Source: Rhodospirillales bacterium (GTDB taxonomy: Bacteria; Pseudomonadota; Alphaproteobacteria; Rhodospirillales; Casp-alpha2). From it: a DNA stretch of 64,000 nucleotides. The translations under genes were made by a program, and so were the position numbers. The first letter of the stretch is position 1, and each line of letters starts with the position of its first letter. The stretch lies in NCBI GenBank assembly GCA_017640505.1, contig JAEPQO010000002.1, positions 62,001 to 126,000 on the forward strand, written 5' to 3'. The notes under the pieces are model-generated. The model was not told where the DNA came from, did no database searches, and saw nothing but the letters and a program-made list of their open reading frames with translations. Of the stretch, positions 44,072-52,349 are shown one piece after another.

Positions 44072-44914
44072 TTATCCGCCAACCATGGTATGGCGCTGCT
44101 CGCCCAGTTCCTCAATCCCGAAATTCAGGCTTTCACCCGGTTTCAGGTAACGCTGCGGTTTGCGGCCCGACCCCACGCCCGGCGGCGTGCCGGTGGCGAT
44201 GATGTCGCCCGGCATCAGGGTGATGCGCTCGGACACGAACGCCACCATGTGGCCAACGTCGAAGATCATGGTCTTGGTGTTGCCGTCCTGCATGCGCTCG
44301 CCGGCGACATCCAGCCACATGTGCAGGTTCTGCACGTCGGTGATGTCGTCGGGCGTGACCAGCCACGGCCCCAGCGGCGCAAAGCCCTTGTAGCTCTTGC
44401 CCTTGGTCCACTGCCCGGTGCCTTCGAGCTGCCACGCGCGTTCCGACACGTCGTTCATGATGGTGAAGCCGGCGATGTACTTCATGGCCTCGGACCGGGC
44501 CACGTTCTCGGCCTTTTTGCCGATGACGATGGTGAGTTCGATCTCCCAGTCGGTCTTGGTCGAGCCCGGCGGCATGGCGATGTCGTCGAACGGGCCGGTG
44601 ACGGCGTAGGGCGATTTCAGGAAGATCACCGGCTCGGACGGCAACGGCATGTTCAACTCGGCGGCGTGATCGGTGTAGTTGAGACCAATACAGACGATCT
44701 GGCGGATGTCGCCGACCGGCGCACCGATGCGGACATCGTTCGAGACCTTCGGCAGGCTCTCCGGGTCGAGCTTGGCCAGCCGCGCAAGCCGGTCCGGGGC
44801 CAGCGATGCACCTGCGAGGTCGTCGACCTGATCCGACAGATCGCGGATGTGTCCCGCAGCGTCGATCATCCCCGGTTTCTCGGCGCCGGGGTTACCGAAA
44901 CGAACGAATTTCAT
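44072..44914 (-). CDS. Fumarylacetoacetate hydrolase family protein
   Basis: 280 residues. FAH-fold features: a small N-terminal domain (MKFVRFGNPGAEKPGMID) and a C-terminal domain with IVCIGLNYTDHAAE, the metal ligands in KTDWEIELTIVIGKKAENV, the YIAGFTIMNDVSERAWQ segment, and IATGTPPGVGSGRKP. Close relatives are annotated as ureidoglycolate lyase, 2-keto-3-deoxy-L-fuconate hydrolase or acylpyruvase. The particular substrate cannot be told. A MarR-type regulator is encoded divergently, 172 bases away, and may control it. Confidence 0.9.
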   Translation of the reverse strand: MKFVRFGNPGAEKPGMIDAAGHIRDLSDQVDDLAGASLAPDRLARLAKLDPESLPKVSNDVRIGAPVGDIRQIVCIGLNYTDHAAELNMPLPSEPVIFLKSPYAVTGPFDDIAMPPGSTKTDWEIELTIVIGKKAENVARSEAMKYIAGFTIMNDVSERAWQLEGTGQWTKGKSYKGFAPLGPWLVTPDDITDVQNLHMWLDVAGERMQDGNTKTMIFDVGHMVAFVSERITLMPGDIIATGTPPGVGSGRKPQRYLKPGESLNFGIEELGEQRHTMVGG

Positions 44915-45086
44915 GATGTCTCACCACTCCGAAGATTTATTTTCCCGAAGGTTATGCCGCCCGCCGGGGCGCGTCCAGATGCCGCGCAGCGGAAAATCGC
45001 TAAAATTTTTCTCCAATGTGATGAAAATCATAGGCATTTCAAGGTTTTCGCCGTACTTCCGGGAAAACTGATAGGAGTTTCGTGCT

Positions 45087-45542
45087 TTGAGCATTGCATA
45101 CCGTGAACTGATCCATCTGGTCGAACGCCTGCACCGCCGCCTTCTCGACGTGGTGCGCGCTGAACTGACCCGCGCCGACATCCATGATCTGAACGGTGTC
45201 CAAGCCTTGTTGCTGGCCAACGTGGGCGAGGGCGAGATCGCCGTTCGTGACCTGGTCGAACGGGGCTACTATCTCGGCTCCAACGTGTCCTACAACCTGC
45301 GCAAGCTGACCGAGCTGGGGTATCTCAAACAGAAGCCGACCAAGCACGACCGCCGGTCCGTCACCGTGATCCCGACGGAAAAGGCGAAGAAAGCCGTCGC
45401 CGCCGTGCGTGCCGGCGAGGAAATCCATGCCGTGCAGTACCGGGACGTGCTTGCCGGTATGACGGATACGGAAACCGTGTGCGAGGCGCTCAAGTCGCTC
45501 GAGCACGTGTGGACGGAGAACCTGTCCCGCGCGGGTGGGTGA
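45087..45542 (+). CDS. MarR-type winged-helix regulator
   Basis: 151 residues. It starts at a TTG, chosen because AGGAG at 45073-45077 lies 9 bases upstream. The winged helix comprises LNGVQALLLANVGEGEIAVR, DLVERGYYLGSNVSYNLRKL and TELGYLKQKPTKHDRRSVTV, the last being the wing with the usual D-R-R. Flanking helices dimerise. It is divergent from the FAH-family gene, so that gene or its own promoter is a candidate target. Its TGA lies inside the edge of the repeat that begins at about 45536, so the repeat supplies the end of this gene. Confidence 0.87.
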   Translation: MSIAYRELIHLVERLHRRLLDVVRAELTRADIHDLNGVQALLLANVGEGEIAVRDLVERGYYLGSNVSYNLRKLTELGYLKQKPTKHDRRSVTVIPTEKAKKAVAAVRAGEEIHAVQYRDVLAGMTDTETVCEALKSLEHVWTENLSRAGG

Positions 45543-45561
45543 GGGCAGATACTGAATAGTT

Positions 45562-45632
45562 GTCATTCCCGCGAAAGCGGGAAGCTAGCTTTACCGATGT
45601 TTGATCTAGGTCCCCGCTTTCGCGGGGATGAC
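45562..45632. repeat. 71-base palindromic repeat, copy 1 (left of helicase gene)
   Basis: GTCATTCCCGCGAAAGCGGG at the left and CCCCGCTTTCGCGGGGATGA at the right form two hairpins whose outer ends are also inverted complements (GTCAT/ATGAC). The copy at 47832-47902 has the same length and orientation and differs at a small number of central positions. Similarity extends beyond the core to about 45536 and 45690. With the element at 45709-45837 this fills the gene-free stretch 45543-45845; nothing else is seen there. Confidence 0.85.
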
Positions 45633-45708
45633 GAAATCGTTTGTGCTTAAAAATCGCTGTTTCCCGGACGGGCCGAAGGTCCGATCCGGGACCCATGGCG
45701 CGAATGCG

Positions 45709-45837
45709 CCCCTCACCCTGTCCCTCTCCCAATGGAAGAGGGGACTCCCGGATCGTATAGACAGCTTGATCCCTCTCCTTGGGAAGAGGGAGGCGCTTTT
45801 TGCGGATGGCATCTGCGACGGACGCCGGGTGAGGGGG
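45709..45837. repeat. Long palindromic intergenic repeat, copy 2
   Basis: Starts CCCCTCACCCTGTCCCTCTC and ends GCCGGGTGAGGGGG, with inner stems CCCTCTCC/GGAAGAGGG. It shares ends and centre (TCGTATAGACAG against TCGTACAAATGA) with the element at 36904-37012. It ends 8 bases before the stop codon of the helicase gene, which is read toward it. Confidence 0.75.
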
Positions 45838-45845
45838 CTTGAACC

Positions 45846-47684
45846 CTATACACCGATCGCCTCGACATCGCGGGCGTTGAAGTAGGGTAGGTCATCTTCT
45901 TTCGAACATCCGAGCGTCACGATCCGCTCGGTGATCTTGATCGCGCGCTGGTACTTGGTTTCGCAGTCGCCGCGATCCAGCTCGTTCAGGATGGGCCCGA
46001 CGATCGCGGCACCGTAGTTCGCCTGCAGGGTGCGCACTTCGCGGCGCGTATCCAGACCGTCGGCAATCCAGCCCAGATTGAACTCCATCTGCCGCGCCAC
46101 TTCGCGGCCGTTCAAAATGAGCTCACGGCGCACTTCCGCCTCGGTCCTGAGTGTCTCTTCCCAGTACTGGCTCTCGCTCTCCGCGCTTTCGGGAGAGGAC
46201 CGGACAAACGCCTCGCAGAACAGGAGATAGGCGATTTCCTTCTCGTTGGCGGTGCGCCACGCACTGTCGGCGAGACTGTTCCACACCGAGACGTTCAGGC
46301 CATCGTATATCTCGGGCACGCGAGTGAAGAAGATACGATGCAGTTTGTTGTCGTTGAACGTGAGATCGAGCCGGCGTTCCTTGTAGATATCGATGGCCGA
46401 ATACGTGCCGCAGAGTGGGCAGGCATCGCCGTCGACGTCGCCCTTGCGGTAAATGTGCGAACACGGCCGCCCTTTCGAGATGTCGTTCTTGCACAGCAGG
46501 TAGGTTTCGGGGTGCTCCTCGTCGTCCTGCTGCTGCCCGATCCAGTTGAACCGGTTCTGAAACTGGAGGTATGAGCGGGGCGGGCTCCACAGCATCCACT
46601 TCAGCTTTTCCACCGGGCCGAACGTCGTCCAGTTGGAACTGACGTCGATGACGACGCATTCCTCCTTGCCGGGGGACGAACGCAGCCCACGGCCCACGGA
46701 TTGGCCCCACAGCACCTTGGACAGCGTCGGGCGCATGTGAACGATGATATTGCACTCGGGATTGTCCCAGCCTTCCGTCAGCACGCCGACCGAGACGAGC
46801 GCCTCGATATCGCCCTTGTCGTGCGCGGCCAGGATGCGCCGGCGTTCGCCAAGTGGCGTGCCGGCGGTGATGATCGCGGCGCTGATGCCGATCTCGCGAA
46901 GCCGTTCCTCGGTAATCTCCGCGACGCGTATGTCGGGACAGAACCACGCCGAGATCGGTGTCGCGCCGAGCGCCGCACGTTCCTCCAGGTAGGCGTGGGC
47001 GGCATAGTCGAGCATCGACGATTTGATGATTTCGTCGGTCAGCCGGGAAACGGGGAATTCTCCCGAACTGACATCGATATCGTCCAGGTCCAGGTCGTGC
47101 ACGAAATGCGGCCGGTACCGCGGCTTGACCAGGATTCCCTCGTCGATCAGATCCTGGATGTCGGCGCAGTCGATGATGGCGTCGAAGGCCAGGCTCAACT
47201 GATCGCGCTGATCGCCGGTGCGCCGTTCCGGGGACGCCGTCAGTCCCATGAAGTGGGCATCCGGCTTCCCCTGGTCGCGGAACATATCGATGATGCGCCG
47301 GTATCCGCGGCCGTTCGGCGACACCCGGTGCGCCTCGTCGACGATGATCAGGTCTGCTTTCGGGATGGCGTCTTCGAGCACTTCGCGCGCGCGCATGCTG
47401 GTCGACAGCAGGATGTCGTAGTCCGTGAAGGCCTCGCCCTTGTCCGAGACCTTCAGCGTCCTGACCCGCCGCCCCTTCAGCAGGGCCGACTGCAGCTGAT
47501 CCAGCAATACCAGCCGGTGACACAGCACCAGGACTTTCTTGCCGTCATAGAAGCGGTCGATGATTTCTCGGGCGAGCACCGTTTTGCCGGCACCGGTGGG
47601 GGCCTTCAGAATGAACCGTTTGTAGCTCGCCAGAATGGACGGAAAGTCGTCGATGATCGTCTGCTGCCAACGCCGTAAATCCAT
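45846..47684 (-). CDS. Superfamily 2 DEAD/DEAH-box helicase with a C-terminal Cys/His cluster
   Basis: 612 residues. MDLRRWQQTIIDDFPSILAS is the Q-motif region, Walker A is APTGAGKT at 28-35, motif II is DEAH at 116-119, motif III GLTASPERR, and motifs V and VI read GVLTEGWDNPE and QSVGRGLRSS. Residues about 395-426 hold Cys and His (LLCKNDISKGRPCSH, then DACPLCG) fit for zinc binding. The C-terminal 190 residues match nothing I know. It is of the type found in restriction or defence loci, but no nuclease or methylase gene is adjacent. Direct copies of a palindromic repeat bracket it, and its stop lies 8 bases from a second repeat type. Confidence 0.87.
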   Translation of the reverse strand: MDLRRWQQTIIDDFPSILASYKRFILKAPTGAGKTVLAREIIDRFYDGKKVLVLCHRLVLLDQLQSALLKGRRVRTLKVSDKGEAFTDYDILLSTSMRAREVLEDAIPKADLIIVDEAHRVSPNGRGYRRIIDMFRDQGKPDAHFMGLTASPERRTGDQRDQLSLAFDAIIDCADIQDLIDEGILVKPRYRPHFVHDLDLDDIDVSSGEFPVSRLTDEIIKSSMLDYAAHAYLEERAALGATPISAWFCPDIRVAEITEERLREIGISAAIITAGTPLGERRRILAAHDKGDIEALVSVGVLTEGWDNPECNIIVHMRPTLSKVLWGQSVGRGLRSSPGKEECVVIDVSSNWTTFGPVEKLKWMLWSPPRSYLQFQNRFNWIGQQQDDEEHPETYLLCKNDISKGRPCSHIYRKGDVDGDACPLCGTYSAIDIYKERRLDLTFNDNKLHRIFFTRVPEIYDGLNVSVWNSLADSAWRTANEKEIAYLLFCEAFVRSSPESAESESQYWEETLRTEAEVRRELILNGREVARQMEFNLGWIADGLDTRREVRTLQANYGAAIVGPILNELDRGDCETKYQRAIKITERIVTLGCSKEDDLPYFNARDVEAIGV

Positions 47685-47831
47685 GCTTTAGAAGTTCTCT
47701 CTCGTTGATGTGCAGCAGGCGTGCCAGCGCAAAGTGGTCGAAGATACCAGTTTAATATCTACGGAATATTTTTTGTAGCGCTACGTTCAATAGAACGCGC
47801 GGCCGCGGGTGAGGGCAGGTACGGCGCAATT

Positions 47832-47902
47832 GTCATTCCCGCAAAAGCGGGAACCCAGCCTTGCTGATGTTTGATCTGGGTCCCCGCTTTCGCGGGGATG
47901 AC
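47832..47902. repeat. 71-base palindromic repeat, copy 2 (right of helicase gene)
   Basis: Same length and orientation as the element at 45562-45632; outer hairpins GTCATTCCCGCAAAAGCGGG and CCCCGCTTTCGCGGGGATGA are kept. Similarity continues left to about 47807 (GGGTGAGGGCAG) and right to about 47955 (CGCTGTTTCC, then GGCCGACGG). It lies in the 314-base gene-free stretch 47685-47998, which holds nothing else recognisable apart from the helicase promoter region. Confidence 0.85.
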
Positions 47903-47998
47903 AAGGCTTAATCATAAATGACGCTGTTTCCTGGGCAGGCCGACGGCACAATCCGGTACTTCGGATAAGGACGGCTACGAAATAGCCTTTAACCGTGA

Positions 47999-48712
47999 TT
48001 AATTTGGTATTCGAATAATGTCGCCTGGTAACGCAGGTGGTGCGATTTCCGCCCCCCCTCGTTCAATTGATATTTCGTTCAAAAGAGACGTGAGAGCAGG
48101 CCATTCAGTGCTCTCACCGTTGAGTCGCATTAAAAGAGTAGTCGAGAATTGCACGCAGCCATCGGTCAATGTTATTGCTAAAACTCCCACCGGTGGAGTT
48201 ACTGCGTCGTTAGGAAACAGCTTTTTTTGTTTTTGCTCGGTGATCTGAAACTTGACGGCATACCCTTTCAGGGGGCCGATCTGCAGATCGTCACTGCCTC
48301 CAAGTGGTATTATCTCGCCTTTTCGAAGAGGGATATACGGGTATCCGAACCGCTCTTTCTGGCGTGCCAAGCGGTCTTTTGAATTCGTTGGAACAGTAAT
48401 CCCATACCTTGACTCTCGCTCGTCAAGCTCGGCCTTCGACGTTAAAAAATATAAGCCGCCCGACGGCGTACCACTGGCGCATGTCTTACAGCCTAAATGG
48501 CCGGTTGCATGCCAACCATATGGACTGGAAATCCAATCTTTGCCTGCAGTTTTCAAGGTATAGGCGACGGTCGATTGCTGGTGAGTCACTTTGATGTAAC
48601 TGTGACCGCCTTCAATAAACGTACATGTATCATTTTCCGCATAGGCAATGACAGGGGTGTACGCGAACACGACAACCAAGATCAACCATCGTCGTATAGC
48701 CTGAAATCCCAT
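47999..48712 (-). CDS. Exported protein of unknown function with AT-rich coding sequence
   Basis: 237 residues with a signal peptide (WLILVVVFAYTPVIAYA). The mature part is beta-rich with Cys pairs in GHLGCKTCASGTPSGG and single Cys in NDTCTF and LTDGCVQF. A basic stretch (KDRLARQKERF) precedes GYPYIPLRKGEIIPLGG. Base composition and codon use are visibly more AT-rich than flanking genes, with codons such as TTA, ATA and AAA common. This suggests recent transfer. It lies between the right-hand repeat and parE. No family recognised. Confidence 0.6.
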   Translation of the reverse strand: MGFQAIRRWLILVVVFAYTPVIAYAENDTCTFIEGGHSYIKVTHQQSTVAYTLKTAGKDWISSPYGWHATGHLGCKTCASGTPSGGLYFLTSKAELDERESRYGITVPTNSKDRLARQKERFGYPYIPLRKGEIIPLGGSDDLQIGPLKGYAVKFQITEQKQKKLFPNDAVTPPVGVLAITLTDGCVQFSTTLLMRLNGESTEWPALTSLLNEISIERGGAEIAPPALPGDIIRIPN

Positions 48713-48781
48713 GGTTGCCGCAACCCTCTGAGCGAAACCAGATTATATGTCAGATTGAAAAATGACATAATTAACCAGTGT

Positions 48782-50950
48782 TTAAATATCGATATCCTCG
48801 ACGAAGCGCGCGTGTTCCTGGATGTAGTTGAAGCGCAGTTCCGGCTTCTTGCCCATCAGCTGCTCGACCAGGCGTGCGGTCTGCTTGGCTTCCAGTTTCT
48901 CGTCGTCGGTGTGCGTCCCCGGCACGGTGACACGGATCAGCGTCCGGTTGGCGGGCGCCATGGTGGTTTCCTTGAGCTGCGCCGGCGGCATCTCGCCCAG
49001 GCCCTTGAAGCGGCTGACCTCGACCTTGCCGCGGCCCTTGAATTCGGATTCGAGCAGCTTTTCCCGGTGCACGTCGTCTCGTGCATACAAGGTCTTGCCG
49101 CCCTGCGTCAGGCGATAGAGCGGCGGCATCGCGAGGTACAGCGCGCCTTCCTCGATCAGGCCCGGCATCTGCTGATAGAAGAACGTCATCAGCAGGGATG
49201 CGATGTGCGCGCCGTCGACATCCGCATCGGTCATGATGATGATTTTCTCGTAACGCAGGTCGTCGATCATGAACCGTTCGCCGATGCCGCAGCCCAGTGC
49301 CTCGATCATGTCGGTCAGTTCCTGGTTCGCGCGCATCTTGTCGACGGTGGCGCTGGCGACGTTCAGGATCTTGCCGCGAAGCGGCAGGATCGCCTGGAAC
49401 TTGCGGTCGCGCGCCTGCTTGGCGGAGCCGCCGGCGCTGTCGCCCTCGACGATGAAAAGTTCGGTGCCTTCGCGGGTGTTGTTGGCGCAGTCGGCCAGCT
49501 TGCCCGGCAGCCTGAGCCGGCGCGTTGCCGACTGGCGCTTGGTCTGTTTGTCGTCGCGCTTCTTGAGCCGCACCTCGGCGCGCTCGATGGCGTGTTCCAG
49601 CAGTGCCGTCGCCATTTCCGGCGACGCCGACAGCCAGTGATCGAAGTGGTCGCGGACCGAGGTTTCGACCAGCTTCTGCGCGTCGGTGGTGGAGAGCTTT
49701 TCCTTGGTCTGGCCCTGGAACTGCGGGTCGCGGATGAACACCGACAGCATGATGTCGGACCCACCCATCACGTCCTCGGCCTGCAGCTTGGCGGCCTGCT
49801 TGTTCTTGATCAGCTCGCCGTAGGCCCGGAGCCCCTTGGTCAGCGCGCCGCGTAAGCCCAGCTCATGGGTGCCGCCGAGCGGCGTCGGCACGGTGTTGCA
49901 GTAGGAATTGAAGAACGCATCCTCGTCGACCGGCCAGGCAACGGCCCATTCGACGCGCCCGGCATTGTTCGGGAACGTCGCATCGCCGGCGAACGGCGTG
50001 TGCGTCAGGGTCTTGCGGCCCTTGAGCAGGCTCTCCAGGAAGTCGCCGAGACCACCCGGGAAATGCAGCGTCGCCGTTTCCGGCGTGTCGTCGTCGGCCT
50101 TGAGAATCTTGGGATCGACCGACCAGCGGATTTCGACGCCGCGGAACAGGTACGCCTTGGAACGCGCCATGCGGAACAGGGTCTGCGGCTTGAAGCGCGC
50201 GCCGGCGCCGAAAATCTGCGGATCGGGCAGGAATGTGATGGTCGTGCCGCGGCGGTTGGAAACGGCGCCGCCGTCCTTGAGTTTGGTTTTCGGTTTGCCG
50301 CGTTCATAGGTCTGTGCCCACAGCTTCTTGTCCTTGCAGACCTCGACGGTGAGCGTTTCGGCGAGCGCGTTGACGACCGAGAGGCCGACACCGTGCAGAC
50401 CGCCCGACGTCGCGTAGGCGTCGCCACCGAACTTGCCGCCGGAATGCAGCGTCGTCAGGATGACCTCGAGCGCCGACTTGTCCTTGAATTTGGGGTGCGG
50501 GTCGACCGGGATGCCGCGGCCGTTATCGCGGATGGTCAGCCGGTAATCGGCGTCCAGTTCGATTTCGATCCGCGTCGCGTGGCCGGCGACCGCTTCATCC
50601 ATGGAGTTGTCGAGAATTTCCGCCGCCAGATGGTGCAGTGCGCGCTCATCCGTGCCGCCGATGTACATGCCCGGGCGGTGACGCACCGGCTCCAGGCCTT
50701 CGAGAACCTCGATATCCTTGGCGGAATAGCTGTCCTTGGTGCGGCCGCTCGATCCGCCGTCGGATTTGGCCGACGATTTCGCCGATGATTTCGCGGGTTT
50801 CTCGGCAGTTTTCTGGGCGGTTTTCTTGCTCACGTTGCTCGCCTTCTTCTTGCCCGAGCTGCTGCCTTTGGCGGTGCGGGCGCTGTTTGTGGTGCCGGCC
50901 TCGGTATCGCCATCGCCGAACAGATCCCCCATATCACCACTACGTTCCAT
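48782..50950 (-). CDS. parE: DNA topoisomerase IV subunit B
   Basis: 722 residues. The GHKL ATPase has EILDNSMDEAVAGHATRIEI, RDNGRGIPVDPHP and TSGGLHGVGLSVVNALAETL. The TOPRIM domain shows ELFIVEGDSAGGSAKQARDR and IIMTDADVDGAHIASLLMTF, and the C-terminus is as in ParE, without the large GyrB insertion. The N-terminal 75 residues are an unusual Lys/Ser/Ala/Thr-rich tail with repeats of the KSSAK type. ParE with ParC decatenates replicated chromosomes. Only 69 bases separate it from the AT-rich gene upstream of its stop. Confidence 0.95.
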   Translation of the reverse strand: MERSGDMGDLFGDGDTEAGTTNSARTAKGSSSGKKKASNVSKKTAQKTAEKPAKSSAKSSAKSDGGSSGRTKDSYSAKDIEVLEGLEPVRHRPGMYIGGTDERALHHLAAEILDNSMDEAVAGHATRIEIELDADYRLTIRDNGRGIPVDPHPKFKDKSALEVILTTLHSGGKFGGDAYATSGGLHGVGLSVVNALAETLTVEVCKDKKLWAQTYERGKPKTKLKDGGAVSNRRGTTITFLPDPQIFGAGARFKPQTLFRMARSKAYLFRGVEIRWSVDPKILKADDDTPETATLHFPGGLGDFLESLLKGRKTLTHTPFAGDATFPNNAGRVEWAVAWPVDEDAFFNSYCNTVPTPLGGTHELGLRGALTKGLRAYGELIKNKQAAKLQAEDVMGGSDIMLSVFIRDPQFQGQTKEKLSTTDAQKLVETSVRDHFDHWLSASPEMATALLEHAIERAEVRLKKRDDKQTKRQSATRRLRLPGKLADCANNTREGTELFIVEGDSAGGSAKQARDRKFQAILPLRGKILNVASATVDKMRANQELTDMIEALGCGIGERFMIDDLRYEKIIIMTDADVDGAHIASLLMTFFYQQMPGLIEEGALYLAMPPLYRLTQGGKTLYARDDVHREKLLESEFKGRGKVEVSRFKGLGEMPPAQLKETTMAPANRTLIRVTVPGTHTDDEKLEAKQTARLVEQLMGKKPELRFNYIQEHARFVEDIDI

Positions 50951-51141
50951 GTGTGCCTAAATCCCCAGTGTAAGACAAGCGAATGACAAGCCCGAAAGCG
51001 CGCCGAAACCCCTCATAATCTGCGTCCACTTTACGCGGACAGGTACCCTGCATCAAGGATGATAAGGTATATCCGCGCTATCGGCGTACCCATATCTTGT
51101 ATATATTCCGTTTACCATAATTGGCGCAAAACCGGGCAAAA

Positions 51142-51648
51142 ATGCTGATCAGGGACGAAATCGCGGGCGATGCGGCTGCGATCTCGGCGGTCGTCGAAAA
51201 CGCCTTCGCCGGGACCGTTTACAGCGACGGGACCGAACCTGCCATCGTCGCCGGACTTCGTGACGCAGGCGCCATGACGTTGTCGCTGGTCGCGGACGTC
51301 GACGGCGAGGTCGCGGGGCATATCGCGTTCTCGCCGGTGACGGTGGCCGGCGCCGCGGGCGATTGGCTGGGTCTCGGTCCGCTTGCCGTCGACCCTGCCC
51401 GGCAACGGCAGGGGATCGGCACGGCCCTCGTCGAGGCGGGGCTCGTGCGGCTGAGAACGCGCGGGCATGGTGGCTGCGTCGTGTTCGGGGACCCGGCCTA
51501 TTACCGCCGCTTCGGGTTTGCGCCGGCCCGATCGATGACCCTGAAAGGCGCGCCCGCCGGCTACTTCATGATCCTGCCGTTCGGTACGGCGATCCCTGCG
51601 GGCGAGGTCCGTTTTCACGATGCGTTTGGCGTTGCATCCGGCGACTGA
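51142..51648 (+). CDS. GNAT-family N-acetyltransferase
   Basis: 168 residues from the ATG at 51142; an in-frame TTG at 51121 is an alternative and no strong ribosome site decides. Features: MLIRDEIAGDAAAISAVVEN, then VAGHIAFSPVTV, the acetyl-CoA loop LGPLAVDPARQRQGIGTALV (Q/R-x-x-G-x-G/A) and GDPAYYRRFGFAPARSM, typical of the YhbS-like group. The substrate may be a small amine or protein N-terminus. It lies divergent from parE, with a gap of 191 bases, and 51 bases before the thioesterase gene. Confidence 0.88.
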   Translation: MLIRDEIAGDAAAISAVVENAFAGTVYSDGTEPAIVAGLRDAGAMTLSLVADVDGEVAGHIAFSPVTVAGAAGDWLGLGPLAVDPARQRQGIGTALVEAGLVRLRTRGHGGCVVFGDPAYYRRFGFAPARSMTLKGAPAGYFMILPFGTAIPAGEVRFHDAFGVASGD

Positions 51649-51699
51649 TCTGGTTGAATCGGGAAACAACGCAATTATCGACCAAAGGAACGGCCACTC

Positions 51700-52125
51700 A
51701 TGAGCGACAACGGTGCCTCCAACCCGGCCCAAGAAGAACCGCGCGGCGAGCTTGCACTCCGCACCCTGGCCATGCCCGCCGACACCAACCCGTCCGGCGA
51801 CATCTTCGGCGGCTGGGTCATGGCGCAGATGGACATCGCGGGCGGCATCACGGCCTGGAACCGGGCCGACGGCCGCGTCGCCACCGTCGCCGTCGACGGT
51901 TTCACGTTCCATCGGCCGATCTTCGTCGGCGACGTGGTGTGCTGCTATTCGGATATCGTCCGCACCGGCCGCACCTCTATCACGGTGCTGGTCTCGGCGT
52001 GGGTGCTGCGCGGGCGCCGGCCCGATCAGCGGATCAAGGTGACGGAAGGGACCTTTACGTTCGTCGCCATCGACGCCGACGGGAACAAGCGCGAGGTGCC
52101 GCCGCTGGAGTCCCTTCCGCACTAG
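51700..52125 (+). CDS. Acyl-CoA thioesterase, YciA-type hotdog protein
   Basis: 141 residues with an acidic N-terminal tail. The hotdog core reads ELALRTLAMPADTNPSGDIF, then GGWVMAQMDIAGG, with catalytic Asp and Asn-Pro positions as in YciA, and VAVDGFTFHRPIFVGDVVCC. YciA-type enzymes hydrolyse short and long acyl-CoAs to maintain CoA pools. AAAGGAAC precedes the ATG. The gene converges on the 31-residue microprotein gene, with 29 bases between stops. Confidence 0.92.
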   Translation: MSDNGASNPAQEEPRGELALRTLAMPADTNPSGDIFGGWVMAQMDIAGGITAWNRADGRVATVAVDGFTFHRPIFVGDVVCCYSDIVRTGRTSITVLVSAWVLRGRRPDQRIKVTEGTFTFVAIDADGNKREVPPLESLPH

Positions 52126-52154
52126 ACCCAGGGGGGCGGCCCCGGGTGTCACTG

Positions 52155-52250
52155 TCAGATCAGCATCATCGAGATGTAGGCGGAAACGAACAGCGTGCCG
52201 AGGGCCAGAAACTCGCTCAGGAAACGGCCTGCGTTGTGCCACTTATTCAT
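52155..52250 (-). CDS. Membrane microprotein, 31 residues, with LexA-like promoter
   Basis: The ATG at 52250 is preceded by AAGGAG at 52262-52257, 6 bases away, an excellent ribosome site. The product begins MNKWHNAGRFLSEF, then has one hydrophobic segment (LALGTLFVSAYISMMLI) to the end, so it should be a single-span inner-membrane protein with a short basic cytoplasmic tail. A further in-frame extension upstream would cross the promoter and is rejected. The GAAC-N7-GAAC array and near-consensus promoter elements lie 58-100 bases upstream. The architecture (29-31 residues, one helix, LexA-type control) is like that of Caulobacter SidA, a division inhibitor; no sequence homology is claimed. 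Confidence 0.72.
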   Translation of the reverse strand: MNKWHNAGRFLSEFLALGTLFVSAYISMMLI

Positions 52251-52307
52251 GATTTTCTCCTTCGTCCGATGCACCCGACCTGCGGGCTTGGTTTTCTGCC
52301 AAAAAAG

Positions 52308-52344
52308 GAACATTAAAAGAACATTATAAGAACAAAAAAGGAAT
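52308..52344 (-). promoter_or_regulatory. LexA-like box array, GAAC-N7 direct repeats
   Basis: GAAC occurs at 52308-52311, 52319-52322 and 52330-52333, each separated by exactly 7 bases, with a near match GAAT at 52341-52344 in the same phase. Read on the minus strand this is GTTC-N7-GTTC repeated, the direct-repeat form of the SOS box used by LexA in alphaproteobacteria. The array sits 58 bases upstream of the microprotein start and overlaps its promoter. It is the only such array I saw in the intergenic regions I scanned. Confidence 0.72.
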
Positions 52345-52349
52345 TTCAA
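52323..52349 (-). promoter_or_regulatory. Sigma-70-type promoter for the microprotein gene
   Basis: On the minus strand TTGAAA (52349-52344) is followed after 15 bases by TATAAT (52328-52323), a perfect -10. The -10 falls inside the spacer between two GAAC boxes, so a repressor bound there would block the promoter. The 15-base spacing is shorter than ideal; taking CTTGAA gives 16. Confidence 0.6.

Noticed and set aside
47692-47720. GTTC-N6-GTTG just upstream of the helicase start, considered as a LexA box
   Set aside because: Wrong spacing and second half mismatched; not a credible SOS box.
45562-47902. Palindromic repeats considered as a CRISPR array
   Set aside because: Only two copies, 2.2 kb apart, with hairpins and no spacer-repeat periodicity or cas genes.
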